Shown here one piece after another: positions 49,534 to 58,934 of a stretch of 64,000 nucleotides of DNA. How positions within the stretch are numbered: the first letter of the stretch is position 1; the number at the start of each line of letters is the position of its first letter. Made by a program: the position numbers and the translations under genes. The stretch is from Pseudoalteromonas rubra (GTDB lineage: Bacteria; Pseudomonadota; Gammaproteobacteria; Enterobacterales; Alteromonadaceae), in NCBI RefSeq assembly GCF_005887095.1, contig NZ_PNCI01000001.1, forward strand, positions 62,001 to 126,000. Direction: 5' to 3'. Under the pieces are notes generated by a model. That model did no database searches, was not told where the DNA came from, and saw nothing but the letters and a program-made list of their open reading frames with translations.

Positions 49534-49547
49534 GTTGCATATGCAAC
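49534..49547. promoter_or_regulatory. Perfect 14-base palindrome upstream of the S8 gene
   Basis: GTTGCATATGCAAC equals its own reverse complement. It lies in the 189-base space upstream of the S8 protease gene and just beyond the end of the sugar-binding gene. The regulator is unknown; the GTTGCAT half resembles octamers of LacI/CytR-type sites. Confidence 0.35.
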
Positions 49548-49586
49548 TTGTGTGGTAATATATTTTTTATATAAAGAATAAAAAAA

Positions 49587-50639
49587 TTAAAATTTTATTT
49601 GCTGATTCAGTGTCTTAATATTGTAACTTTGGCCGCCAGTCGTGAACTTTTTGAAGTCTATGTCACGTAAGCCACTACCGTGCAGTGCGTCATACAATGG
49701 TCTAAAGTTTTCTGAATATGGTCGAAAAATAGCAATTTTTTGCTCTCCGATTGCACTTATCTTGCGATCATGGAACTTTCTAATCTCGGTTAACAGATAG
49801 CCTCCTAGCAAAACGTGACCGCCCAGCGATACATCGACGGTCTTTTCGTGCCCTTTGTCCCAGTTAATACCGCCGATGTGCACTTGATCTCTGATATTAA
49901 GTTCTGTTGCAGCCCGTGCGGCGCCACGCGCAATAGCATCATTTGCACACCAGATCAGCCTTGTATCCGGAAATCGTTGCAGCAGTCCTGTTGCCAAATC
50001 ATAAGCATTTTTTTCTGACCATTGTGCATCTACCCGATCAACCAGATTGACCCCATAGTGTCTGTTTGTGTAGCCAAGTAAGCCTTGCTCTCGTTCAATC
50101 GCGGCATTGGTGGCGACATCTCCGAGCAGTGCTAGCATGGTGCTACGTTCGCCTGTTTTTTGTAATTCATCTGGCAAAGACTGATGGAGTAGTTGTGCAA
50201 GCACTCGGCCTGCCTGATAGTTATCGGGGGTGACGGATCCTAGTACACCAATCCCTTTGGCTGCGAGGCGTTTCTGCGCTAGTTTGTCGGGGCTGTTGAG
50301 CAAAAATGAAACCCGTTTATGTTCGCCTGTTGCTGTAAGCAATGCGTCTGTAATCACTCCTTTTTCGTCGACCAATACCAAATAGTCTGCACTGGAAAGG
50401 AGTGCTTGTTGAGCGAGTTTCTTCATAACGATATGATTTCGTTCCGCGTACAGCGTCTCTAACTGGATATCTAGATCTTCTGCAGCAGCATCCATAACCT
50501 TAGATACATTGTGCCAGAATGCACCGGTCGGGTTGTCTTGTTTATGGCCTGGATTTATAAAAGTGACTGTAATTGGCTGGGCGTAAATGGTGAATGCAAC
50601 AAAAAACAGTGTGGCGACCGGGATAATTAATCGTTCCAT
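49587..50639 (-). CDS. Sugar-type periplasmic binding protein (LacI/RbsB fold)
   Basis: A 350-residue exported protein with a signal peptide (MERLIIPVATLFFVAFTIYA) and the fold of sugar ABC binding proteins (Peripla_BP_4): PITVTFINPGH, then AADYLVLVDEKGV, GVLGSVTPDNYQAGRVLAQ, LLALLGDVATNAAIEREQG and the LIWCANDAIARGAARAA segment. No permease or ATPase is adjacent, so it may serve signalling or a distant system. The ATG at 50639 has GAGAGG upstream and starts the signal peptide; the frame opens four codons earlier. Confidence 0.75.
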   Translation of the reverse strand: MERLIIPVATLFFVAFTIYAQPITVTFINPGHKQDNPTGAFWHNVSKVMDAAAEDLDIQLETLYAERNHIVMKKLAQQALLSSADYLVLVDEKGVITDALLTATGEHKRVSFLLNSPDKLAQKRLAAKGIGVLGSVTPDNYQAGRVLAQLLHQSLPDELQKTGERSTMLALLGDVATNAAIEREQGLLGYTNRHYGVNLVDRVDAQWSEKNAYDLATGLLQRFPDTRLIWCANDAIARGAARAATELNIRDQVHIGGINWDKGHEKTVDVSLGGHVLLGGYLLTEIRKFHDRKISAIGEQKIAIFRPYSENFRPLYDALHGSGLRDIDFKKFTTGGQSYNIKTLNQQIKF

Positions 50640-50720
50640 TACACCTCTCAATATGAAGACGTTAGTTTGTTTGCCACGTTTTTACTTATATACTAGTCCA
50701 TTCTTAAATAAGGGGGGAAA

Positions 50721-51116
50721 ATGAAACGCCTGGTAATTATTATTTTTTCATTGTTTTTTGTCCAGTCGGCTATTGCATCACAAGGCCAGGATTTAAATCA
50801 GACCATGAAAAATATGGGTCACGCATATAAGCAAGCGATGGAAGCCACAGAAGCGCAAGAGATCAATAGACATCTGGATACTATGTTGTCACTCCTGCAG
50901 CAAAGTAAACAACATCATTTTAAAACCGATGTTAAAGCTGAGTCATTACAGGGACTTGACAAAGTGGCGGGAGTAATAAACGAAGCGCAAAGCTTGCTGG
51001 CTCAAAAGCAAATCCAACAGGCCAAGCACTTGCTAAAAGAAGTGGATGTATTGCGCAAAGACTATCACAAATTGCACGAGCCACCTGGTTTTTGGGAGCT
51101 GCTGTTTGGTAAATAA
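50721..51116 (+). CDS. Cytochrome b562
   Basis: A 131-residue four-helix-bundle haem protein of the periplasm. The signal peptide ends AIA (19); the mature chain is helical, with the Met29 region (NQTMKNMG, mature position 10; Met7 in E. coli) and His116 (DYHKLH) as the likely axial ligands, matching Met7 and His102 of E. coli cytochrome b562. It has an extra C-terminal PPGFWELLFGK. Start ATG with AAGGGGGG upstream. Electron partner unknown. It is convergent with the TonB receptor gene. Confidence 0.75.
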   Translation: MKRLVIIIFSLFFVQSAIASQGQDLNQTMKNMGHAYKQAMEATEAQEINRHLDTMLSLLQQSKQHHFKTDVKAESLQGLDKVAGVINEAQSLLAQKQIQQAKHLLKEVDVLRKDYHKLHEPPGFWELLFGK

Positions 51117-51178
51117 CATTGTGCGCTTTCGTATTGCCCGGGAGCCACGCAATGATTGCGCCCCAGGGCAAAAGAGCT

Positions 51179-53026
51179 CTAAATTTGCCAGCTAATATCA
51201 AGTTTTATGGTTCGCTCGGCATGATAGGGCGCATCTTCGTCTGCTGTGGTTCGATGTAAACGGTTGAAGAGGTTTAGTACGCCCGCTCTTAGCGTCCAGC
51301 TTTCATCCATATACCAACTCATATTTAGGTCTGCGACAAGGCTGCGCTTCAATGCCGCTTCACCAGAGCCAACATTTTGTTTTGCCAGTTGATAATGGAC
51401 TGCGGGTGCGAACTCAAAGGATTGCCAGGCATAGTGGCCAGACAGGCTAAGCTTGCTGGGTGAAATGTCCGCAAGATGATCGCCTGATTTACTTTTACCT
51501 TGCTGGTGTGTGTAGCCAAAAGTATAAGACAGTGCATCACTGACTTCTATGTTGGTGGCAACTTCAGCGCCCGAAATTATTGCCTGGTCGAGATTTTGAT
51601 AGGTCCTGTCTCCCGACACCAGTTTGACTCTTTCTATATAGTCATCCAATCGGGTATGAAACAAGTTCACTGTGGTATCTATATTGTCTTTTTCCAGGCG
51701 ATAAGTCAGTTCAAATCCCTGGCTTGTCTCAGGCTCAAGCGTATCATTGCCCAGAGTATTTCCTCTTGGTGTAACACCATTAAAATATAGTTCTGTAAGT
51801 GTGGGGAACCTGAATGCACTGGCATAATTTAATGACAGACTATGGGATTGCCATTGTTTGGTAACCCCAATGCTGTGACTGATGTGACTATCTGATTTAC
51901 TGCGGCCAAAGTTACTGGCACTGAAGTGATCAAAGCGCGCACCGAAATCGACTCTCCAGCCCTTGTCTTCCCATATACCGTTTATAAAGGCTGCAATATT
52001 ATCCTGTTTGCCATTGAGCAAAGTACTATTAGTTGGGTCGTTGACAGCTTTCAGGTCTGACTCCTGATCCGTAATGGAGACACCACGCCTTGCCGTCCAG
52101 TCTAAGCCTGCGCGCAAAGGAATACCTTGCCAGTCGTATTCGTGATACAAGTTAGTACCTAATGTATGTGCCTGATATTGAGTTAAGTTATGTCTTTTAC
52201 CAAGGCGTGTGACATCGCTATCCCAGTTCTGATAGTGGTGAAACACATTGACAAACCAAGTCTCAGAGTTCAATGACAGTTGTGCCAGACTATGCAAGTC
52301 TTCGGGATAAGTCGCTATCTGGCTGTCAGGGAAAGTGACACTATTTTTTCCAACGTCTTTACTGAGGGATGGGAGCCATGACATGTTCAGTTCGATACCA
52401 TTGGTGAGCGTATGCTGGTAGCGTAAACTAGAAGAAAATTGCTCAAACCCATTGTTCAGCTCGTCGCCGTTTGGCGCGTAGCTTTTTTCTTTCTTCCTAT
52501 ATGCAAACGCCAGGTTGTAGTGCTCTTCGCCTGTAACAGCAAGGAAACGACGACCATTTCCTGTGTCTTCATAGCCTAGTTCCAGCGTATCTTGCTCCCC
52601 CTGAACTGAACTCATGGAAATGACGCCTCCTATTGCTTCTGAACCATAGAGCATAGCGGCAGGGCCTTTTTGGACACTGGCAAGCTGCAGTAAACCGGGG
52701 TCAATAAATGAGGCTGAGTTGCCAGCACGTCTGTCGGTCAGTAAGACAATACCGTTGACTTCCGTCCTGACACGCCAGCGGCTGAGGCCTCGTATACTAT
52801 AACTCTGATATAGGCCACCCTGACCATTTAGCGCAACGCCTGGAACCTGTATTATCCAATCTGCAATAGTGTTGTTAGCACCATGCAAATCTTCCTTGCC
52901 AATATGTGTAATGTTAACGTTTGTAAATGACTCTGAGGCAAGTAAATTTTTCCCGCCTATGACTTCAATTGTCTCAATAGCGCTGCCTTGCGTCGCGATC
53001 GTGGATAATAGTAAACACTGGATCAT
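51179..53026 (-). CDS. TonB-dependent receptor
   Basis: A 615-residue outer-membrane transporter. The signal peptide is short (MIQCLLLSTIATQGSA); a TonB box (IETIEVIG) and plug (GVALNGQGGLYQSYSIRGLS, then VQKGPAAMLYGSEAIGGVIS) precede a beta-barrel ending in KLDISWQI. Receptors with this plug take up siderophores, haem or similar. The ATG at 53026 is chosen, but the TTG at 53035 is possible. Convergent with the cytochrome b562 gene. A small inverted repeat lies just upstream; no clear Fur box was seen. Confidence 0.85.
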   Translation of the reverse strand: MIQCLLLSTIATQGSAIETIEVIGGKNLLASESFTNVNITHIGKEDLHGANNTIADWIIQVPGVALNGQGGLYQSYSIRGLSRWRVRTEVNGIVLLTDRRAGNSASFIDPGLLQLASVQKGPAAMLYGSEAIGGVISMSSVQGEQDTLELGYEDTGNGRRFLAVTGEEHYNLAFAYRKKEKSYAPNGDELNNGFEQFSSSLRYQHTLTNGIELNMSWLPSLSKDVGKNSVTFPDSQIATYPEDLHSLAQLSLNSETWFVNVFHHYQNWDSDVTRLGKRHNLTQYQAHTLGTNLYHEYDWQGIPLRAGLDWTARRGVSITDQESDLKAVNDPTNSTLLNGKQDNIAAFINGIWEDKGWRVDFGARFDHFSASNFGRSKSDSHISHSIGVTKQWQSHSLSLNYASAFRFPTLTELYFNGVTPRGNTLGNDTLEPETSQGFELTYRLEKDNIDTTVNLFHTRLDDYIERVKLVSGDRTYQNLDQAIISGAEVATNIEVSDALSYTFGYTHQQGKSKSGDHLADISPSKLSLSGHYAWQSFEFAPAVHYQLAKQNVGSGEAALKRSLVADLNMSWYMDESWTLRAGVLNLFNRLHRTTADEDAPYHAERTIKLDISWQI

Positions 53027-53049
53027 GTACTGCAAACCCTAAGTTAGTT

Positions 53050-53068
53050 GTTCTTACTCGTTAAGAAC
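53050..53068. promoter_or_regulatory. Inverted repeat upstream of the TonB receptor
   Basis: GTTCTTA-CTCGT-TAAGAAC, with 7-base arms. It lies 24 bases upstream of the receptor start, a position suited to an operator. Regulator unknown. Confidence 0.35.
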
Positions 53069-53286
53069 TCATTCATATTTGATGAAATTCTGTTATTGTT
53101 ACATTTTCAATGTACCTTTAATTGCTAATGAAGTTAAAGCAAATGCGGTGAAATGACATTGTTTGTAACTTTCTGTATTTGTGCTTAACTTTATTGACGT
53201 TTTTTGGTGTGAACGGTTCAAAAGTAAACTGGTATTTCGGTTTGCTGACATTTAATTAAAACGATAAATAAACTGAAGGGAAAAAT

Positions 53287-56200
53287 ATGAAACTCTTACA
53301 TCCTGTTAGCCTAGCTGTGGCGATAGCGCTGGGCGGTGCCAGTTATTTGACATATCAACATGCGCAACAGACGCCATACGATCAGAAGGCTGATTATCTG
53401 GCTGCAAAAGCTGAGAAAAAAGCCAATTCACCGAAACGTTATGACAAGCCGAAAGAGGCACAAGAGTTTTATATTTCGCAGCGTTTGCCTAAAGGCGTAG
53501 AGACAATACCGACTGAAAAGTATTCACAGGCGCTTGAAGATATTAAGAATATGCGCCGTTATTCTCTGGCAGATAACAAGATTGTCTTTGATTATGTGCC
53601 GCAACTTAACTCTCCAGATGGGGTCCACCGTGAACTTGGGCAGTGGGAAGAGCTTGGCCCGGGCAACATAGGCGGCCGTACCAGAGCCTTGATCATTCAC
53701 CCAACTGAGCACGATACTATGTACACCGCTGGTGTTGCTGGTGGTGTCTGGAAAACAACAGATGCCGGCAAATCATGGCAACCGCTCAGTGATTTAGCAA
53801 CAAACCTGGCAGTAACAACTCTGACTTTTGCACCAAACGACCCTAACACTATCTACGCAGGTACTGGTGAAGGTTTTTTCAATGCAGATGCGTTACGCGG
53901 CGATGGTATCTTTAAGTCAACTGATGGCGGTATGACCTGGACGCAGCTGGAAGCGACTGCTGGTAATGAGCTATTCCACTACACTAATAAAATCGTATTT
54001 AGTCAGAACGATCCGTCGACACTTTATGCGGCCACCCGCGGTGGTGTTCAGCGCTCAAAAGACAATGGCACCAGTTGGGAAACCGTATTCGTAAAAGAGG
54101 AGGCGGCTGTTGGCTGTACTGATCTGACCGTAGTCGATGGTGGCGATCATGACGTACTGGTCACCGCTTGTGGTTCTTTTGATACAGGTGGTATGCACCG
54201 AAGCGCCGATGGTGGTGATACCTGGGCGGCAGTACTGGAACTTGAAACCCAAGGCCGCTCGACGATTGCAGTAGCACCGTCTGACAACAACATCATGTAT
54301 GCGCTGCTGGCGAATATTGATGACCACGGTATGGAAGCGGTTTACAAGTCAGAAGACATGGGGGCTACCTGGAACGCAACTGTGACTCGAGACACGGCGG
54401 ATGATTTTAGCCGATTACTACTTAGTAACACTGTTTACGGGTTATTCCCTCAGTGTGGGTATGGTCCTGAGCCTCAATTCTTCAACCAAGGCTGGTATGA
54501 CAGCATTATTGCCGTTGACCCAGTAAACCCTGACGTTGTGTGGACCGGTGGTATTGATACATTCCGGTCAGATGACGGCGGCAAGACCTTCGTACCGACC
54601 AGTATCTGGTGGTTTGATATGGATCATGAGCTGTATGCTCATGCAGACCAACATACCATTGTTTTCCACCCTGCATATGATGGTGTGAACAACACGACCA
54701 TGTTCGTGGGTAACGATGGTGGTATCCAAAGAACGGACAACGCGCTTGATGAGCGTCTAGATCTTCAACAAGTCTGTGGTGCATCAAATGACCCTAAAGG
54801 AAAAGTGAATTGGCAAACACTCAATAATGGGTATGCGGTAACGCAATTCTACCACGGTACAGTAATGCCTGATGGTACGGCTTATTTTGGTGGTACACAG
54901 GATAATGGTACATTGCTTGGTGAAGACGGCGGATTTAATGAGTGGCGTGAAATCACTGGTGGTGACGGTGGCTGGACAGCAGTTGATCCAACTAATCCAA
55001 ATGTGTTGTTCAGTGAATATACCAACCTATCTATACAGAAATCGACTGATGGCGGTGTGACATTTGCTGATTCTTTCAATGGTATTACTGGTGATGGCTT
55101 CCCGTTTATTACACGTTTCGAAATGGCGCCATCTAACCCACAGGTTCTGTGGATAGGCGGTAACCAGCTGTGGCGTACTACTGATCAGGCTGAAAACTGG
55201 GTGGCAGGTAGCCCGGTACTGGACAGTTCGGTTTATGCAATCGGAATTGCTCCGCAAGACGAAAACATTGTAGCTGCGGGTACCCGAGAAGGTTATATCT
55301 ACATTAATTATAATGCGGGTGAAGCGGATGCTTCGACACCTTGGAATAGCTTCAAAATCGGTGATGAAGGCGTTCGCGCAACGATCAGTGCGATAGCATT
55401 TGACCCGACAGATGACGAAATTGCTTACGCAACTGTATCGACTTTTGATCAGGCACATGTATGGAAGACCACTGACGGTGGTAAGAGCTGGATGCCGATT
55501 GATAAGGGCATTCCGAACGTGCCAGCAACGTCTGTGGCGGTTGACCCGAAAAATGCGAAGCGCATCATTATTGGTACCGATCTAGGTGTGTTTATTTCGA
55601 TAGATGGCGGTGAAAACTGGTTTGCTGATGGTTCAGGCCTGGCAAATACCAATGTTGCTAAGGTGACATTCCATGGTAATGAAGTCTTTGCATTCACACA
55701 TGGACGCAGTGCTTACAAAGTTGCATCAGCCACCGACGAGCATTATGAAATCACGCTGGATGAAGACTCTTCAGCGAGTGTTGCACCTGCATTTGCAGAC
55801 AGGTTCAAAAATGCATTTGCATCGGTCGAAATTGCCGAGCTACCTGAATCAGGCGATTTGATGCTGGGAGAAGAGCTATTGGCTGTTGGCGCTGTTGTTG
55901 CGCTGGATAAGTTTGACATGGTGACCTACAAGCCAGACGCTGACTTTACTGGGGAAGATTCCTTCAAGTTCACCGGTACTGCTGAAAAAGCCGAGTCGAC
56001 ACAAGAGGTAACCGTTGAGCTTAACGTTGAAAGCGTCAATGACATGCCTGTTATCGCAGAGCTTGAAAACCTTGAAATCATGTTAGGCCAGGCTGTTGAA
56101 GTAGACTTTAATGGTAAGGTTTCTGATTTGGACAGTGAAGATATTACCCTGTCAATTGAGCCGCAGATCCCGGGCCTGAGATTCACAGATGGTGTGCTGA

Positions 56201-56691
56201 GCGGTATAGCGAGCAGCGTATTCAACGGTGATGTTAAACTACATGCAACAGATGGTGAGTATGAAGTTTCAGCAAGCTTCGCAGTCAATATCTATGACGC
56301 TTCTCCGGTTATAGAATCTAATCAGAGCTTCGAAGTAGCAGAGAATACACCAATTGGTACCGTTGTCGGTCAACTTGACTTCAGCGACCCAGATGTAGAG
56401 GTATCGCCTGTAGCTAAGTTCCACGTCTATGGTGACAGCTTCTTTAGTGTTGACGCTGAGGGCAATGTAATCGTTGCGAAAGAGTTGGACTTTGAGTTCC
56501 AGGAAGAGGTTTACTTTGGTGTTCAGGCTGAAGATACCTATGGTAACTTGTCTAACCATGCTGAAGTGCATGTCACAATCAGAGACCTGCGCGGTAACGA
56601 TGATGACGATGATGATGGTGATTCAGGTTCATTCGCTTGGTTGTCACTTCTAAGTTTACCATTAGTGATGCTACGCAGAAGACGTAAGTAA
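53287..56691 (+). CDS. BNR/sortilin-repeat surface protein with GlyGly-CTERM
   Basis: A 1134-residue exported protein. Signal peptide MKLLHPVSLAVAIALGGASY is followed by about ten BNR/Asp-box repeats (residues about 150-810), for example VWKTTDAGKSW, IFKSTDGGMTW, MHRSADGGDTW, VWKTTDGGKSW and VFISIDGGENW, giving a VPS10/sialidase-type beta-propeller. Ig-like/cadherin-like modules (about 840-1105) come next. The C-terminus is a poly-Asp linker, GDSGS, a hydrophobic helix (FAWLSLLSLPLVML) and RRRRK, the GlyGly-CTERM sorting signal cut by a rhombosortase. Start ATG has GAAGGGA. Probably anchored or released at the cell surface; substrate unknown. A terminator follows. Confidence 0.85.
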   Translation: MKLLHPVSLAVAIALGGASYLTYQHAQQTPYDQKADYLAAKAEKKANSPKRYDKPKEAQEFYISQRLPKGVETIPTEKYSQALEDIKNMRRYSLADNKIVFDYVPQLNSPDGVHRELGQWEELGPGNIGGRTRALIIHPTEHDTMYTAGVAGGVWKTTDAGKSWQPLSDLATNLAVTTLTFAPNDPNTIYAGTGEGFFNADALRGDGIFKSTDGGMTWTQLEATAGNELFHYTNKIVFSQNDPSTLYAATRGGVQRSKDNGTSWETVFVKEEAAVGCTDLTVVDGGDHDVLVTACGSFDTGGMHRSADGGDTWAAVLELETQGRSTIAVAPSDNNIMYALLANIDDHGMEAVYKSEDMGATWNATVTRDTADDFSRLLLSNTVYGLFPQCGYGPEPQFFNQGWYDSIIAVDPVNPDVVWTGGIDTFRSDDGGKTFVPTSIWWFDMDHELYAHADQHTIVFHPAYDGVNNTTMFVGNDGGIQRTDNALDERLDLQQVCGASNDPKGKVNWQTLNNGYAVTQFYHGTVMPDGTAYFGGTQDNGTLLGEDGGFNEWREITGGDGGWTAVDPTNPNVLFSEYTNLSIQKSTDGGVTFADSFNGITGDGFPFITRFEMAPSNPQVLWIGGNQLWRTTDQAENWVAGSPVLDSSVYAIGIAPQDENIVAAGTREGYIYINYNAGEADASTPWNSFKIGDEGVRATISAIAFDPTDDEIAYATVSTFDQAHVWKTTDGGKSWMPIDKGIPNVPATSVAVDPKNAKRIIIGTDLGVFISIDGGENWFADGSGLANTNVAKVTFHGNEVFAFTHGRSAYKVASATDEHYEITLDEDSSASVAPAFADRFKNAFASVEIAELPESGDLMLGEELLAVGAVVALDKFDMVTYKPDADFTGEDSFKFTGTAEKAESTQEVTVELNVESVNDMPVIAELENLEIMLGQAVEVDFNGKVSDLDSEDITLSIEPQIPGLRFTDGVLSGIASSVFNGDVKLHATDGEYEVSASFAVNIYDASPVIESNQSFEVAENTPIGTVVGQLDFSDPDVEVSPVAKFHVYGDSFFSVDAEGNVIVAKELDFEFQEEVYFGVQAEDTYGNLSNHAEVHVTIRDLRGNDDDDDDGDSGSFAWLSLLSLPLVMLRRRRK

Positions 56692-56710
56692 TCTGATAGA
56701 AGACGAATTC

Positions 56711-56744
56711 AAGGCGAGTCAGTGCATACCGGCTCGCCTTTTTT
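56711..56744 (+). terminator. Terminator of the BNR protein gene
   Basis: Stem AAGGCGAG / CTCGCCTT with a 14-base loop, followed by a run of T. It lies 20 bases after the stop. Confidence 0.88.
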
Positions 56745-56909
56745 GTGTTATGAAGTAGCATAAAATTTGTACGTTGCGCGCAGTTTTGTCGAACTAAGGT
56801 TACTTTTTATAACAAATTGTTGATAGATTGAGCGAACGGCATACAAAGCACTGGATCTTACGGACTAGGCTGATATAACTAGCTATGGATTGAGAAACAG
56901 GAATTCGTC

Positions 56910-57170
56910 ATGATGGACAAAACACAACAATTGGATAACAGCGTCATTGCTGAATTACAAAATAAAGACCATTCAGAGCAATTAAAGCAACTGGATAACC
57001 TGAGCTGCACGCATGGCGATATCATTGAGCTGTTAGCACAGTATCTGGCATTGAGTGAGCAAGATGATGATAGCCAGTTTGATACCTGGTACGATGCCTT
57101 ATGCCCAGATCAACTGACCGTTTTAAAGGCGTTTGAAATTTTTCGGGCCCACTATGAGCAGGCCCATTAG
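56910..57170 (+). CDS. Small hypothetical protein
   Basis: An 86-residue acidic helical protein (NSVIAELQNKDHSEQLKQLD, DIIELLAQYLALSEQDDD) with no recognised family. The ATG at 56910 is usable, though the Shine-Dalgarno is weak. It is convergent with the DUF6058-like gene. The frame's codon use looks like its neighbours, so I keep it as a real gene with moderate confidence. Confidence 0.5.
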   Translation: MMDKTQQLDNSVIAELQNKDHSEQLKQLDNLSCTHGDIIELLAQYLALSEQDDDSQFDTWYDALCPDQLTVLKAFEIFRAHYEQAH

Positions 57171-57201
57171 CCAATCAATGGTTACCTGCAGAGCGCACTG
57201 G

Positions 57202-57855
57202 CTAGCGAATTGATAGGTCGTATTTTGCGACCAGGCACTCAATGTATTTATAACGGATAGACATGGGCTTTTCGTGCTCCATATGATGACTCAGCGAGCG
57301 GTTCAAGAGTTTCAGTGCGTTAAGCAGCTCAGCTCTGTGTTCTGTTGGAATATGGCTGGCTGTGCGCTCCTCCGTTAATGCGTCAACCAGCGCACGGCCT
57401 AAGTCAATGAATACGACCTCTTCCACGAGTCCGTTTTGGCTGATAACACCGTACTTGCTGCACAAGTATTGTTGCCAGCTTTGCTGAATGTGCTCAGGTA
57501 AATCTTCGTTAAACCGACAATCATGGCTGATCAAGCCTTGTTGTGCACATTTGCTCAATGTCTGGGTGTACTTTTGTTGGAACAATTCAAAGGCATGCGA
57601 TGATTGCTCTACCTGATGTTTTAGTAGCAATTGACCCCATTGTTCCGCTCCTCGTGGGTAATACTCCGTATGCTCAACACATTCATATAGGCCAAGATAG
57701 GAGCTGCATTTTATTTGGTTTTCCAGGCTGTAACTGGCATTGGGAAAAATACACGACTCCTGCCAATGGAGCAGTTGGTCTTGCGTGATTCTGAGCGTGC
57801 TGCATAGCTCTTCGGCACTGAAGAAGTGTGTATTAAGATGTTGGGACAGACGCAT
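57202..57855 (-). CDS. DUF6058-like protein
   Basis: A 217-residue soluble protein. The start (FFSAEELCSTLRITQDQLLHWQ) and the ASYSLENQIKCSSYLGLYECV region resemble the DUF6058 family, listed as natural-product related in Pseudoalteromonas; the assignment is from recall. The first 30 residues could form a helix-turn-helix of the MerR kind. Start ATG 57855. No biosynthetic cluster is near. Confidence 0.45.
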   Translation of the reverse strand: MRLSQHLNTHFFSAEELCSTLRITQDQLLHWQESCIFPNASYSLENQIKCSSYLGLYECVEHTEYYPRGAEQWGQLLLKHQVEQSSHAFELFQQKYTQTLSKCAQQGLISHDCRFNEDLPEHIQQSWQQYLCSKYGVISQNGLVEEVVFIDLGRALVDALTEERTASHIPTEHRAELLNALKLLNRSLSHHMEHEKPMSIRYKYIECLVAKYDLSIR

Positions 57856-57964
57856 AAAACAAACACTGGTTGTATGTACAGTGTTTTTATTGTGTCGGAA
57901 TCAATCTGTTTAGGCAAGTTGTTTTACAAAATTTCCACTTGCCCCTCGGATCTGACATTGATTT

Positions 57965-58921
57965 ATGTTAAAACTTAGCGCCAACAAAGAACCAAACGAT
58001 ATCCGTATGCGCAACATAGAAACTATAAAACAAGCCAGCTTAATTACTGCTATCAAAACACCTTATGATTTGCATGGTAATATCGACCTTGCCGGCTTCG
58101 ACAGGCTTGTCGATGCTCAAATCTCGGCGGGCGTTGATGGGATCATTGTGGGTGGTACCACAGGTGAAGGCCAGTTGATGAACTGGGAAGAGCACTTGAT
58201 GCTTATCGCCCACAGTGTTAACAAATTTTCAGACAGGCTGGTGATTGTCGGCAATACCGGCAGTAACAATACCCGTGAAGCGGTCAAAGCAACGGAATAT
58301 GGTTTTGCATCCGGAATGGATGCCGCACTGCAGATCAATCCATATTATGGACGTACGTCAGAGGCAGGGTTGAATGAGCACTTTTCTCGTTTGCTTGAAA
58401 TAGGACCTGCATTTATCTACAACGTGCCAGGGCGTACAGGTCAGGACCTGACACCTGATCTCATAGAGCCGCTTGCTCAACACGCTAATTTTGTTGGTAT
58501 GAAAGAATGTGCGGGACATGAACGGATAGCCCATTACGAAGAGAAGGGCATAGCTTGCTGGTCTGGAAACGATGATCAAGCTCATGATAGCCGCCATTTA
58601 CATCAATCACATGGGGTGATCTCGGTTACCTCAAATCTTGTACCGCAGTTATTCCGAACACTGATGGACAATAAGAATGATGAGTTGAACGCTCAGTTGC
58701 AGCCATTGATGAACTGGTTGTTCTGCGAACCAAACCCTATAGCGATTAACACAGCGTTAGCAATGACTGGCGCGGCATTGCCTGTATTTCGCTTGCCTTA
58801 TGTGCCATTGAGCGAGGCACAACAGAAGATCGGCGCAGAGCTTATCAACAGCCTGAGTCATGAAGCAGTGGTCGGTGATACTGCGACAGTTATCAACCCT
58901 GACGATGTTAAATTATATTAA
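57965..58921 (+). CDS. dapA: Dihydrodipicolinate synthase, plant-type
   Basis: A 318-residue class I aldolase that condenses pyruvate with aspartate semialdehyde, the first step of lysine/diaminopimelate synthesis. Catalytic residues are present: Thr65/Thr66 (GGTTGEGQ), Tyr152 and Arg157 (YNVPGRTGQ) and the Schiff-base Lys180 (MKECAG). Several segments read like chloroplast enzymes: VGGTTGEGQLMNWEEH, GNTGSNNTREAVKATE, WSGNDDQAHDSR, GVISVTSNLVPQL and EPNPIAINTALA. Trp74 sits where plants have the lysine-site Trp (E. coli His53). It is about 25 residues longer than the E. coli enzyme (292) because of extra sequence at both ends. The start is ATG 57965, or 58007. Lysine sensitivity is inferred. 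Confidence 0.9.
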   Translation: MLKLSANKEPNDIRMRNIETIKQASLITAIKTPYDLHGNIDLAGFDRLVDAQISAGVDGIIVGGTTGEGQLMNWEEHLMLIAHSVNKFSDRLVIVGNTGSNNTREAVKATEYGFASGMDAALQINPYYGRTSEAGLNEHFSRLLEIGPAFIYNVPGRTGQDLTPDLIEPLAQHANFVGMKECAGHERIAHYEEKGIACWSGNDDQAHDSRHLHQSHGVISVTSNLVPQLFRTLMDNKNDELNAQLQPLMNWLFCEPNPIAINTALAMTGAALPVFRLPYVPLSEAQQKIGAELINSLSHEAVVGDTATVINPDDVKLY

Positions 58922-58934
58922 CCGCTTACTATTG

